Positions 1 through 5,056 of a stretch of DNA of 13,405 nucleotides are shown in pieces. Position numbers and translations under genes: made by a program. Source of the DNA: Akkermansia muciniphila (GTDB taxonomy: Bacteria > Pseudomonadota > Gammaproteobacteria > Burkholderiales > Burkholderiaceae_C); NCBI GenBank assembly GCA_943327015.2, contig CALPVM020000027.1, forward strand, positions 1 through 13,405, given 5' to 3'. The notes under the pieces are model-generated. The model worked only from the letters and a program-made list of their open reading frames with translations. It searched no databases and was not told the origin of the DNA. Positions within the stretch are counted from its first letter, which is position 1, and each line of letters begins with the position of its first letter.

Positions 1-145
1 CCGCCACCCCGCAACCGAGGGTGTGCCTAAAGTGGAGGTCTGGCTTGCAACCACCATGCAATTTTTGCCTGTGCGGATACGATTAATGCAAGGCGATGGC
101 GATTTTGTAGAGCAACAATGGCGCTCCATCACAAAGCCGCAGTAA
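1..145 (+). CDS. DUF3108 domain protein, 3' end only
   Basis: The window opens inside a plus-strand reading frame (first full codon at position 2) that runs 47 codons to TAA at 143-145. The visible tail includes VEVWLATTMQFLPVRIRL and GDGDFVEQQ. This matches the way DUF3108 proteins of Burkholderiales end: a beta-rich 'EVWL...LPVRIR...GDFVEQ' segment. Family members are usually exported or envelope-associated proteins of unknown function, but the N-terminus that would show a signal peptide lies outside the window. The next gene on the same strand is a DUF3567 gene, an order I recall from Comamonadaceae-type genomes. The family call rests on a short C-terminal stretch recognised from memory. 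Confidence 0.7.
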   Translation, partial: RHPATEGVPKVEVWLATTMQFLPVRIRLMQGDGDFVEQQWRSITKPQ

Positions 146-162
146 ATTCAATCTTGCGTTTT

Positions 163-192
163 TTCATTCAAAGCACACATAGGGCTTATTAT
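163..192 (+). promoter_or_regulatory. weak promoter candidate before the DUF3567 gene
   Basis: In the 63-nt gap before the next gene, TATTAT at 187-192 matches a sigma-70 -10 box at five of six positions. A poor -35 (TTCATT at 163-168) lies 18 nt upstream. Transcription would start about 10 nt before the ATG at 209, leaving almost no leader, so read-through from the upstream gene is an equal possibility. Confidence 0.22.
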
Positions 193-208
193 TTGCTAAA
201 GTACAGCT

Positions 209-511
209 ATGCGCACGCTATACGATTCTGAACATTTTTCTGTTACCTACATGTTGGCCAATGCCCAGCCGGGTGATGAACAGCCCGAAAAAACCGAACA
301 ATACCCCATGGGGTTGCCTTTTATTGAGCGTCACGGTTTTGAAATTGTAGACAAGCGTACCGGCAAAGAGGTGTACCTCGATGGCTCATGGGCAGAGCTA
401 TTTCAGCAGCACATTGTGGCCTGGCAAATCAAAGCGCCCACACAAGAAGAAGTTGAAAACACCCTGGAGCAATACGCCGGCTTGGCGCAAAACCCTGTGG
501 TAGTACATTAA
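209..511 (+). CDS. DUF3567 family protein
   Basis: This 100-residue soluble protein has no signal peptide or membrane segment. The core GFEIVDKRTGKEVYLDGSWA (about residues 43-62) and the ending LAQNPVVVH are hallmarks of DUF3567, a small family I know mainly from Burkholderiales, with no established biochemical role. The acidic linker at residues 20-35 (GDEQPEKTEQ) is more variable than the rest. The start at 209 is the only one that gives the usual N-terminus (M-x-x-LYDS). It has only a weak purine stretch (TAAAG at 197-201) as ribosome binding site. It lies between the DUF3108 gene and purU, 21 nt before the latter, so co-transcription with purU is likely. The family assignment is firm and the function unknown. 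Confidence 0.85.
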   Translation: MRTLYDSEHFSVTYMLANAQPGDEQPEKTEQYPMGLPFIERHGFEIVDKRTGKEVYLDGSWAELFQQHIVAWQIKAPTQEEVENTLEQYAGLAQNPVVVH

Positions 512-523
512 GCCGCTAGCGGC
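512..523. repeat. 12-bp GC-rich palindrome between DUF3567 and purU
   Basis: GCCGCTAGCGGC is perfectly self-complementary. It starts immediately after the DUF3567 stop codon and ends 9 nt before the purU ATG. As RNA it could form a 4-bp GC stem with a CTAG loop. No T-tract follows, so it is not an intrinsic terminator. It might modulate purU translation, since no good Shine-Dalgarno sequence is visible there. Confidence 0.5.
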
Positions 524-532
524 CGGGCAGTT

Positions 533-1378
533 ATGGCATCTTATATTTTGAACTTTTCCTGCCCAGACCGTTTAGGCTTGGTTCATGCAGTATCCGGCTT
601 TTTGCTACAGCGTGAGGGCAATATTGAAGAAGCCGCGCAGTACCAAGACCCCATTACCGGCTTGTTCTTTATGCGGGTGCAGTTTGCATGTAGCCAGCTT
701 AGTTTTGATGCACTCAAATCCCAGTTGACCGAATTTGCAGCCCCCTACAGCATGCGCTGGAGCCTGCACGCCACATCGCAGCCTATGCGCACCGTGATTA
801 TGGTGAGCAAAGAAGGGCATTGCCTAAACGACCTGCTGTTTCGGTGGAAAAGCGGCCTATTGGCGCTGGATATTCGCGCCATTATTTCCAACCACCGCGA
901 CTTCTACCAGCTGGCTGCCAGCTATAACATTCCGTTCCATCACATCACGGTTAGTGCAGACACCAAACCGCAAGCTGAAGAGCGCCAGTGCGAGATTATT
1001 GACGCCGAAGGCGCTGAACTGGTGGTACTTGCGCGCTACATGCAAGTGCTGAGCAACACCATGTGCCACAAGCTATCGGGCCGCGCCATTAACATTCACC
1101 ATTCATTTTTACCCAGTTTTAAAGGTGCAAAACCTTACTACCAAGCGCACGACCGGGGCGTTAAACTGATTGGTGCCACTGCGCACTACGTGACCGCAGA
1201 CCTGGACGAAGGTCCGATTATTGAGCAAGATGTAGCGCGCGCCGACCACAGCAAAACCGTAGAAGACCTGACCGCCATGGGGCGCGACACCGAAAGTCAG
1301 GTGTTAGCCAGGGCGGTGAAGTGGCATAGCGAACACCGTGTGCTCATTAACGGGCACAAGACGGTGATTTTTAAGTGA
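533..1378 (+). CDS. purU: formyltetrahydrofolate deformylase
   Basis: PurU hydrolyses 10-formyltetrahydrofolate to formate and tetrahydrofolate, balancing the one-carbon pool and supplying formate for PurT-type purine synthesis. The product is 281 residues, the normal length. Residues 1-80 form an ACT-type regulatory domain (SCPDRLGLVHAVSGFLL, then GLFFMRVQF). Residues 84-281 form the formyltransferase-fold catalytic domain, with KEGHCLNDLL, VVLARYMQVLS, NIHHSFLPSFKGAKPY and DLDEGPIIEQDV. The catalytic triad of this fold is present as N187, H189 and D225. The start at 533 gives the standard N-terminus. The ribosome binding site is poor and a short GC palindrome sits just before it. It probably shares a transcript with the upstream DUF3567 gene. 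The stop is 5 bp from the stop of the convergent orphan gene, and no terminator is visible in the gap. Confidence 0.95.
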   Translation: MASYILNFSCPDRLGLVHAVSGFLLQREGNIEEAAQYQDPITGLFFMRVQFACSQLSFDALKSQLTEFAAPYSMRWSLHATSQPMRTVIMVSKEGHCLNDLLFRWKSGLLALDIRAIISNHRDFYQLAASYNIPFHHITVSADTKPQAEERQCEIIDAEGAELVVLARYMQVLSNTMCHKLSGRAINIHHSFLPSFKGAKPYYQAHDRGVKLIGATAHYVTADLDEGPIIEQDVARADHSKTVEDLTAMGRDTESQVLARAVKWHSEHRVLINGHKTVIFK

Positions 1379-1383
1379 ATGTC

Positions 1384-2304
1384 CTAGGCGTTACGTAATA
1401 AGGTGTGTGCCTTTTTATACGCTACTTCTAACTCAGCAAATAGTCTACGTGAGTCAATTGCCAACTGGAATCCTGCAAAATAATCCGTTTGGGCTACTGA
1501 AGTCACTGACCCTGCTTTCAACTTTTCTTTCATAGCCAAAGAAACAATATGCGCGGCTTGAATGTAATTACCGGTGTGCGCGCATCTGCGTACATATTCG
1601 TAAATAGCACCACCCTGCGCCATTGCCTCTTCCATTTCAGCAATGATTTCGACTCTGGTTCTTGAGTATTTTTTTTGTGCAGCATCACGCACAGATTTAC
1701 CGCGTGCTCCAGCTACAGCACCCCGATACTTAGTCACTTCGGCATCTAGAATACGAATTTTAGCCTTCAGTGATGTGTGAAATATTTCCAATTTAGCACT
1801 TGCCGCCCCCAATTTAGAGCCAAGAAGCTTGACTTGGCTCTTACCATCATCCAGCAACGTCATGGCAGCGTCACACGCATCGTTTATGTTTTCAGCGGTG
1901 TTCAATAGTTTGGCAGGTGGCTCGGTATCAACCATATTCCAAACATATTGACCTAACGAGATATGGGCTGCCTCGCGGTTAGAGTAAGTTCCTTTAATCA
2001 ACAAAGCCAAACCCACAACACCCGCAGTGACTGCAACCTGCGGCCCGGCAACTGCGGCCAAAAACCCAGCACCTGCAAGACCCGCAACGGCAGCTTCGCC
2101 CATGGCTAATGTCAAAGTACCACCGACAGCTGTTGCAGTTCCAGCAAAGTTGGCAGTTTGCTCAACCACTTTTTGTGAAGTACTAGAAAACCCAAAGCTT
2201 GAACGATCAATACTGCTGAAGTAATTGGTAAAAGAGTGCCCCACCCTTCTGAAATTGCTGACACCATGCTCTTTAACAATGGGCGTAAAAACGTTTGCAA
2301 CCAC
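1384..2304 (-). CDS. unrecognised protein with Gly/Ala-rich hydrophobic core
   Basis: I do not recognise this 306-residue protein. It starts at GTG (2304-2302) with a good Shine-Dalgarno AGGAG at 2315-2311, six nt away, so the start is well supported. Residues 1-50 are polar and Ser/Phe-rich with no signal peptide. Residues 52-104 are strongly hydrophobic and rich in Gly and Ala (for example VAGLAGAGFLAAVAGPQVAV), long enough for a membrane hairpin or a glycine-zipper insertion segment. Residues 155-230 look like long amphipathic helices or coiled coil (KLGAASAKLEIFHTSLKAKI). The C-terminus is helical and basic, and two cysteines (C144, C241) are visible. This layout recalls pore-forming or membrane-inserting effectors, but that is only an architectural resemblance. 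By eye, GC is lower than in the neighbours over much of the gene, which suggests late acquisition. It is a single gene with no partner or immunity gene. Confidence 0.75.
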   Translation of the reverse strand: MVANVFTPIVKEHGVSNFRRVGHSFTNYFSSIDRSSFGFSSTSQKVVEQTANFAGTATAVGGTLTLAMGEAAVAGLAGAGFLAAVAGPQVAVTAGVVGLALLIKGTYSNREAAHISLGQYVWNMVDTEPPAKLLNTAENINDACDAAMTLLDDGKSQVKLLGSKLGAASAKLEIFHTSLKAKIRILDAEVTKYRGAVAGARGKSVRDAAQKKYSRTRVEIIAEMEEAMAQGGAIYEYVRRCAHTGNYIQAAHIVSLAMKEKLKAGSVTSVAQTDYFAGFQLAIDSRRLFAELEVAYKKAHTLLRNA

Positions 2305-2323
2305 AATTTGCTCCTAAAATTAT

Positions 2324-2353
2324 ATTATCATCGAAATTCCAAAACTCACTCAA
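2324..2353 (-). promoter_or_regulatory. candidate sigma-70 promoter of the orphan gene
   Basis: On the minus strand TTGAGT (2353-2348) and GATAAT (2329-2324) are separated by 18 nt. They match the consensus -35 at four of six positions and the -10 at five of six. Transcription would begin near 2317, just upstream of the AGGAG ribosome binding site at 2315-2311, giving a very short leader. A second, perfect TATAAT (2324-2319) overlaps but lies too close to the ribosome binding site to use it. Confidence 0.45.
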
Positions 2354-2397
2354 CATTGAGGAAGCCAAAATTGACAAAGCATCAAGCTGGGCGAACT

Positions 2398-2441
2398 ATG
2401 CTTGGTAGGAATTTACATCCAACACCGAATACACCAAGCAT
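2398..2441. repeat. 9-bp inverted repeat with 26-nt loop
   Basis: ATGCTTGGT at 2398-2406 and ACCAAGCAT at 2433-2441 are perfect inverse complements around a 26-nt spacer. Outside them, CGAAC at 2392-2396 and GTTCG at 2451-2455 are also complementary, so an extended, bulged cruciform is possible. It lies upstream of the orphan gene. The outer boxes do not fit the integron attC core consensus (GTTRRRY / RYYYAAC). Confidence 0.5.
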
Positions 2442-2498
2442 CGTTAACAAGTTCGTTAAGGATTAGTGATTTACCACCTTTAGCGATGATAGCAAATA

Positions 2499-2525
2499 AT
2501 TAAAAAAGCACAAGGGCTTGATTAA
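2499..2525 (-). terminator. weak terminator-like stem downstream of psd
   Basis: Read on the minus strand, AAGC-ccttgt-GCTT is followed by a run of T, with further complementarity between flanking ATTAA and TTAAT. It sits about 70 nt beyond the psd stop in the right orientation. The stem has only four contiguous GC-containing pairs, so it may be a poor terminator or chance. Confidence 0.3.
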
Positions 2526-2592
2526 TCTACACTTTTTATTTAGCGCTTAGATTCGTTGAATAAAAATTTAAAGAAAACATAAATCATCTTTA

Positions 2593-3438
2593 TTAATTAT
2601 CAACACCCATCACTTCACCCAACCTAATAGCCTTGGCCGGCGACCATTGAGAATTAAATTTCAGGGTATTTGCAGGAAACAACATGACCACAGTAGAGCC
2701 CAGTAAAAAGCGCCCCATCTCCTCGCCCTGCTTCAAACTCACCTGACCCGGCTCGTAGTGCCATTCACGCACCTTGGCACTACGCGGTGGATTAACCAAG
2801 CCATGCCAAACGGTAGCCATACTACCCACAATAGTAGCGCCCACAAGGGTCAAAACAAATGGTCCGTTAGCCGAGTCAAACACACACACTACGCGTTCGT
2901 TACGGGCAAATAAACCCGGCACACCGCGCGCGGTAGTAGGGTTGACCGAAAACAAATCGCCCGGCACATAAATCATGCGACGCAACGCGCCATCGCACGG
3001 CATGTGTATGCGGTGATAGTCACGCGGACTTAAATACAGTGTGGCAAAACTGCCGTTTTGAAACTGTGCTGCCAACTGGTCATCGCCACCCACCAATGCC
3101 GTGGTGGAATAACTATGCCCTTTAGCTTGAAATACTTGATCAGCAGCAATAGCACCAAACTGGCTAATGGCTCCATCAACCGGACAAATGAACGGTGCTT
3201 TTGCCAAAGGTCTGGCACCTGCACGCAAAGGGCGGGTAAAAAATTCGTTAAAGCTCGGGTAACTGGATATATCAGGGTTAGCCGCCTCCACCATGTTGAC
3301 GCGATAACGCCGTACAAACCAGCGAATCAGGGCTGTAGTAAATGCTCCGCCGCGCCAGCCGGCAACTTGGCCGGCAAACACGGTGAGTGCACGCTTGGGT
3401 AGTAGGTATTGCGGCAAAACCGCCAGACGATCAGACAT
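2593..3438 (-). CDS. psd: phosphatidylserine decarboxylase proenzyme
   Basis: This inner-membrane enzyme decarboxylates phosphatidylserine to phosphatidylethanolamine, the last step of PE synthesis. The 281-residue proenzyme belongs to the E. coli-like type I family: QYLLPKRALTVFAG at the N-terminus, then FNEFFTRPLR, CPVDGAISQFG, SPRDYHRIHMP, VPGDLFSVN, LFARNERV and EMGRFLLGSTVV. The Asp-His-Ser triad is D88, H145 and S248. The LGST motif (residues 246-249) marks self-cleavage between G247 and S248, which converts the serine to the pyruvoyl group and yields beta and alpha chains. The E. coli protein has a longer acidic C-terminal tail that is absent here. The start at 3438 aligns with the E. 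coli N-terminus. There is no Shine-Dalgarno, and a TATAAT box ends only 6 nt before the ATG. It stands alone, divergent from the PilZ gene. Confidence 0.96.
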   Translation of the reverse strand: MSDRLAVLPQYLLPKRALTVFAGQVAGWRGGAFTTALIRWFVRRYRVNMVEAANPDISSYPSFNEFFTRPLRAGARPLAKAPFICPVDGAISQFGAIAADQVFQAKGHSYSTTALVGGDDQLAAQFQNGSFATLYLSPRDYHRIHMPCDGALRRMIYVPGDLFSVNPTTARGVPGLFARNERVVCVFDSANGPFVLTLVGATIVGSMATVWHGLVNPPRSAKVREWHYEPGQVSLKQGEEMGRFLLGSTVVMLFPANTLKFNSQWSPAKAIRLGEVMGVDN

Positions 3439-3444
3439 GCGTTG

Positions 3445-3450
3445 ATTATA
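3445..3450 (-). promoter_or_regulatory. perfect -10 box abutting the psd start
   Basis: On the minus strand TATAAT occupies 3450-3445 and is separated from the psd ATG by 6 nt. A start point at the usual 6-8 nt beyond the -10 would fall on the ATG itself, implying a leaderless transcript. The best -35 at 17 nt (TTTATT) matches only three of six positions. The lack of any Shine-Dalgarno before psd is consistent with leaderless initiation. Confidence 0.45.
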
Positions 3451-3564
3451 GTCAGCGCACTGTTGCCAATAAAGTGCTTACAAGTGAATTTTTTACTTCA
3501 TTTTGACCCGTAATGACACGCCAAGTCATCACAGCGCCATCCATGCTTTATCCGTTATCTAGGT

Positions 3565-3570
3565 TAAAAT
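3565..3570 (+). promoter_or_regulatory. candidate -10 box for the PilZ-arginine operon
   Basis: TAAAAT at 3565-3570 matches the -10 consensus at five of six positions and lies 70 nt before the PilZ gene's ATG. A start near 3577 would place the perfect palindrome at 3599-3620 within the leader. No convincing -35 is found 16-18 nt upstream, so either an activator is needed or the true promoter is elsewhere in 3451-3600. Confidence 0.28.
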
Positions 3571-3598
3571 TAAATGCTTAGAAATTTTGTTTTATTTG

Positions 3599-3620
3599 AT
3601 CGTGTTACAGCTAACACGAT
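3599..3620. repeat. perfect 9+9 bp palindrome in the PilZ leader (operator or hairpin)
   Basis: ATCGTGTTA (3599-3607) and TAACACGAT (3612-3620) are exact inverse complements around CAGC. The right arm ends 20 nt before the PilZ ATG and 8 nt before its Shine-Dalgarno. The size and symmetry suit an operator for a dimeric regulator. As RNA it would be a stable stem with a tetraloop. No T-run follows, so it is not a terminator. It does not match the FNR site (TTGAT-N4-ATCAA), and I cannot name a regulator. Confidence 0.6.
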
Positions 3621-3640
3621 TGGCATACAAGGACTACATA

Positions 3641-4027
3641 ATGGGTCAATTTGATGACGACCTGCTTTCTGGCTCCATTGGCGGTGGTTCAACCTTTGCC
3701 GGCCAAAAAGACGGCCGCAATGAATTACGCAGAAAATTTGCCGGCAAGGTCAAAGTGTCACTCAACGGCCAACTTGTCAATGCCGGGCGTTTGTTCGACA
3801 TCTCCATGACAGGAGTCAGCGTAATTTTGGAAACCATCATCCCCAAAAAAGCCTACACACTCGAGGTCGATGTCTTTCACGATGGCAAAAGGTATTTTTT
3901 TACAGTCCAAGGTGTACCCCTTTACAACATTCTGGTTAGCGGCAAGGGCTATAAAATTGGTTTCCAATTTGGCCCACCCGGTACAGCCATGCCACATGAA
4001 CTTGGCAACCTGATGGAAGCCCGCTAA
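3641..4027 (+). CDS. PilZ-domain protein (probable c-di-GMP receptor)
   Basis: This 128-residue cytoplasmic protein is essentially a single PilZ domain. PilZ domains bind cyclic di-GMP through an RxxxR motif followed by (D/N)xSxxG. Here RNELR is at residues 26-30 and DISMTG at 53-58, so both binding motifs are kept. The first 24 residues are polar and glycine-rich, probably a flexible tail that could fold over ligand. The rest alternates beta-type hydrophobic residues (YTLEVDVF, GYKIGFQFG). The start at 3641 has AAGGA at 3629-3633 with good spacing. The same frame extends upstream to a TTG at 3587, but that would run through the palindrome and lacks a ribosome binding site. The stop is 2 nt before arginase, implying one transcript. 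Whether it acts on arginine catabolism, motility or exopolysaccharide cannot be told from sequence. Confidence 0.85.
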   Translation: MGQFDDDLLSGSIGGGSTFAGQKDGRNELRRKFAGKVKVSLNGQLVNAGRLFDISMTGVSVILETIIPKKAYTLEVDVFHDGKRYFFTVQGVPLYNILVSGKGYKIGFQFGPPGTAMPHELGNLMEAR

Positions 4028-4029
4028 CA

Positions 4030-4980
4030 ATGTCAGCAGCATCTGACACCATGCCGGATGCTGCAATCGGTTTCTCCGCCGTTTGTCTTCTAGGCGCCCC
4101 CACCGATATTGGCGCCAGCTGTCGCGGTGCGGGCATGGGTCCAGAGGCTCTTCGGGTAGCTGGAATCACCCAAGCGCTGCAACAACGCGGCTTAACCGTT
4201 CACGACATGGGCAATTTAGCCGGACCCTCCAACCCGTGGCTACCCGCTGTACAAGGTTACCGCCATTTGCCTGAAGCCGTAGAGTGGAATCAAACCATTC
4301 ACAACGCAGTGCTGTCAGCTTTGCAACGCCAGCAGCGACCCATTCTAATGGGGGGTGACCATAGCCTAAGCATTGGCTCCATCAGCGCCGTGGCGCGACA
4401 CTGCCGCGAACTTCAAAAACCTTTGCGCATTGTGTGGCTGGATGCGCATGCAGACTTCAACACCCACAGCATTACCCCTAGTGGCAACATCCATGGCATG
4501 CCAGTGGCTTGCCTATGCGGGCACGGCCCGCGCGAGTTAATTGAACTCAGTGGTTCGGTTCCGGCTATTGAACCAAATTGGATTCGGCAAATCGGAATAC
4601 GCAGTGTAGACCCTCTAGAAAAACGCTTTGTACAACAACAAGGCCTCGAAATTTTTGACATGCGCTTTATCGATGAAACAGGCATGCGCCAAACCATGCT
4701 GCAAGCGCTTGATGGCATGACTGCCGACACCCATTTACACGTGAGTTTTGATGTTGATTTTTTAGACCCTGACATTGCACCGGGCGTAGGAACCACGGTG
4801 CGCGGCGGCCCCACCTACCGCGAAGCACAACTTTGCATGGAAATGATTGCCGACTGCGGCAGGCTGGCATCGGTGGATATTATGGAACTCAACCCCGCGC
4901 TGGATGTGCGCAACCGCACTGCCGAACTGGCGGTCGATTTGCTTGAATCTCTATTTGGCAAAAGCACCTTGATGCGCTAA
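4030..4980 (+). CDS. rocF: arginase
   Basis: Arginase hydrolyses L-arginine to L-ornithine and urea with a binuclear manganese centre. The 316-residue product shows every ureohydrolase metal ligand: H111 in GGDHS, D138, H140 and D142 in DAHADFN, and D241 and D243 in SFDVDFLDP. The segment SGNIHGMP with H155 corresponds to the SGNLHGQP stretch of true arginases that carries the proton-shuttle histidine. E286 in MELNP matches the substrate-guanidinium glutamate. This favours arginase over agmatinase or formimidoylglutamase, as does the following ornithine cyclodeaminase gene. GGAAG at 4015-4019 may serve as ribosome binding site for the ATG at 4030; an in-frame ATG at 4051 is the alternative. 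It follows the PilZ gene after 2 nt and precedes ocd by 76 nt, being the first step of an arginine-to-glutamate route. Confidence 0.93.
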   Translation: MSAASDTMPDAAIGFSAVCLLGAPTDIGASCRGAGMGPEALRVAGITQALQQRGLTVHDMGNLAGPSNPWLPAVQGYRHLPEAVEWNQTIHNAVLSALQRQQRPILMGGDHSLSIGSISAVARHCRELQKPLRIVWLDAHADFNTHSITPSGNIHGMPVACLCGHGPRELIELSGSVPAIEPNWIRQIGIRSVDPLEKRFVQQQGLEIFDMRFIDETGMRQTMLQALDGMTADTHLHVSFDVDFLDPDIAPGVGTTVRGGPTYREAQLCMEMIADCGRLASVDIMELNPALDVRNRTAELAVDLLESLFGKSTLMR

Positions 4981-5012
4981 TTTTTTATTGCCATTGCGTG
5001 CAAACCGTTTTA

Positions 5013-5046
5013 CCATGCACCCTATGTGCGAGCACTTTGTGCATGG
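5013..5046. promoter_or_regulatory. nested inverted repeats at the ocd ribosome binding site
   Basis: CCATGCAC (5013-5020) and GTGCATGG (5039-5046) are perfect 8-bp inverse complements. Between them lies a second inverted pair, GTGC (5026-5029) and GCAC (5032-5035). The right arm shares two bases with the GGGAGA Shine-Dalgarno (5045-5050) of ocd. As RNA, the outer stem could mask part of the ribosome binding site. As DNA, the repeated GTGC/GCAC half-sites could be an operator. No ligand or regulator can be assigned. Confidence 0.5.
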
Positions 5047-5056
5047 GAGAATTGTG

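Larger units (their letters stand above)
2305..2592. other. AT-rich intergenic stretch, no gene
   Basis: These 288 bp between two minus-strand genes fall to roughly 22-35% GC by eye on the lines at 2461-2580, far below the flanks. No reading frame here looks like a protein. The stretch holds a promoter candidate for the orphan gene (2324-2353), a 9-bp inverted repeat with a 26-nt loop (2398-2441), and a weak terminator-like stem for psd (2499-2525). No insertion-sequence ends, tRNA fragment or attachment site could be identified. Confidence 0.7.

Noticed and set aside
2391..2460. Integron attC-like recombination site upstream of the orphan gene
   Set aside because: The outer boxes contain AAC and GTT triplets and flank inner inverted repeats, but neither fits RYYYAAC or GTTRRRY, and no integrase or cassette series is present.
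2236..2466. Small plus-strand frame of 76 codons across the orphan start and AT-rich gap
   Set aside because: The product is a low-complexity basic peptide with no ribosome binding site, and half of it is antisense to the orphan gene's 5' end.
3513..3529. ATGAC-N7-GTCAT inverted repeat in the psd/PilZ intergenic region as an operator
   Set aside because: Five-bp arms are within what chance gives in 200 bp, and the position relative to either promoter is not informative.
3587..3640. Upstream extension of the PilZ protein from TTG at 3587
   Set aside because: The extension would translate the perfect palindrome and has no ribosome binding site, whereas ATG at 3641 has AAGGA.
4030..4980. Agmatinase or formimidoylglutamase instead of arginase
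   Set aside because: The SGNIHGMP segment, the MELNP glutamate position and the adjacent ornithine cyclodeaminase all favour arginase.
4956..4993. Terminator between arginase and ocd (TGGCAA/TTGCCA with a T-run)
   Set aside because: The T-run lies inside the loop rather than after the stem, and the local stem before it is broken by mismatches. The downstream genes belong to the same pathway.
4988..5056. Upstream extension of ornithine cyclodeaminase from TTG at 4988
   Set aside because: The extra 23 residues have no counterpart in OCD, and the ATG at 5057 has GGGAGA at proper spacing.
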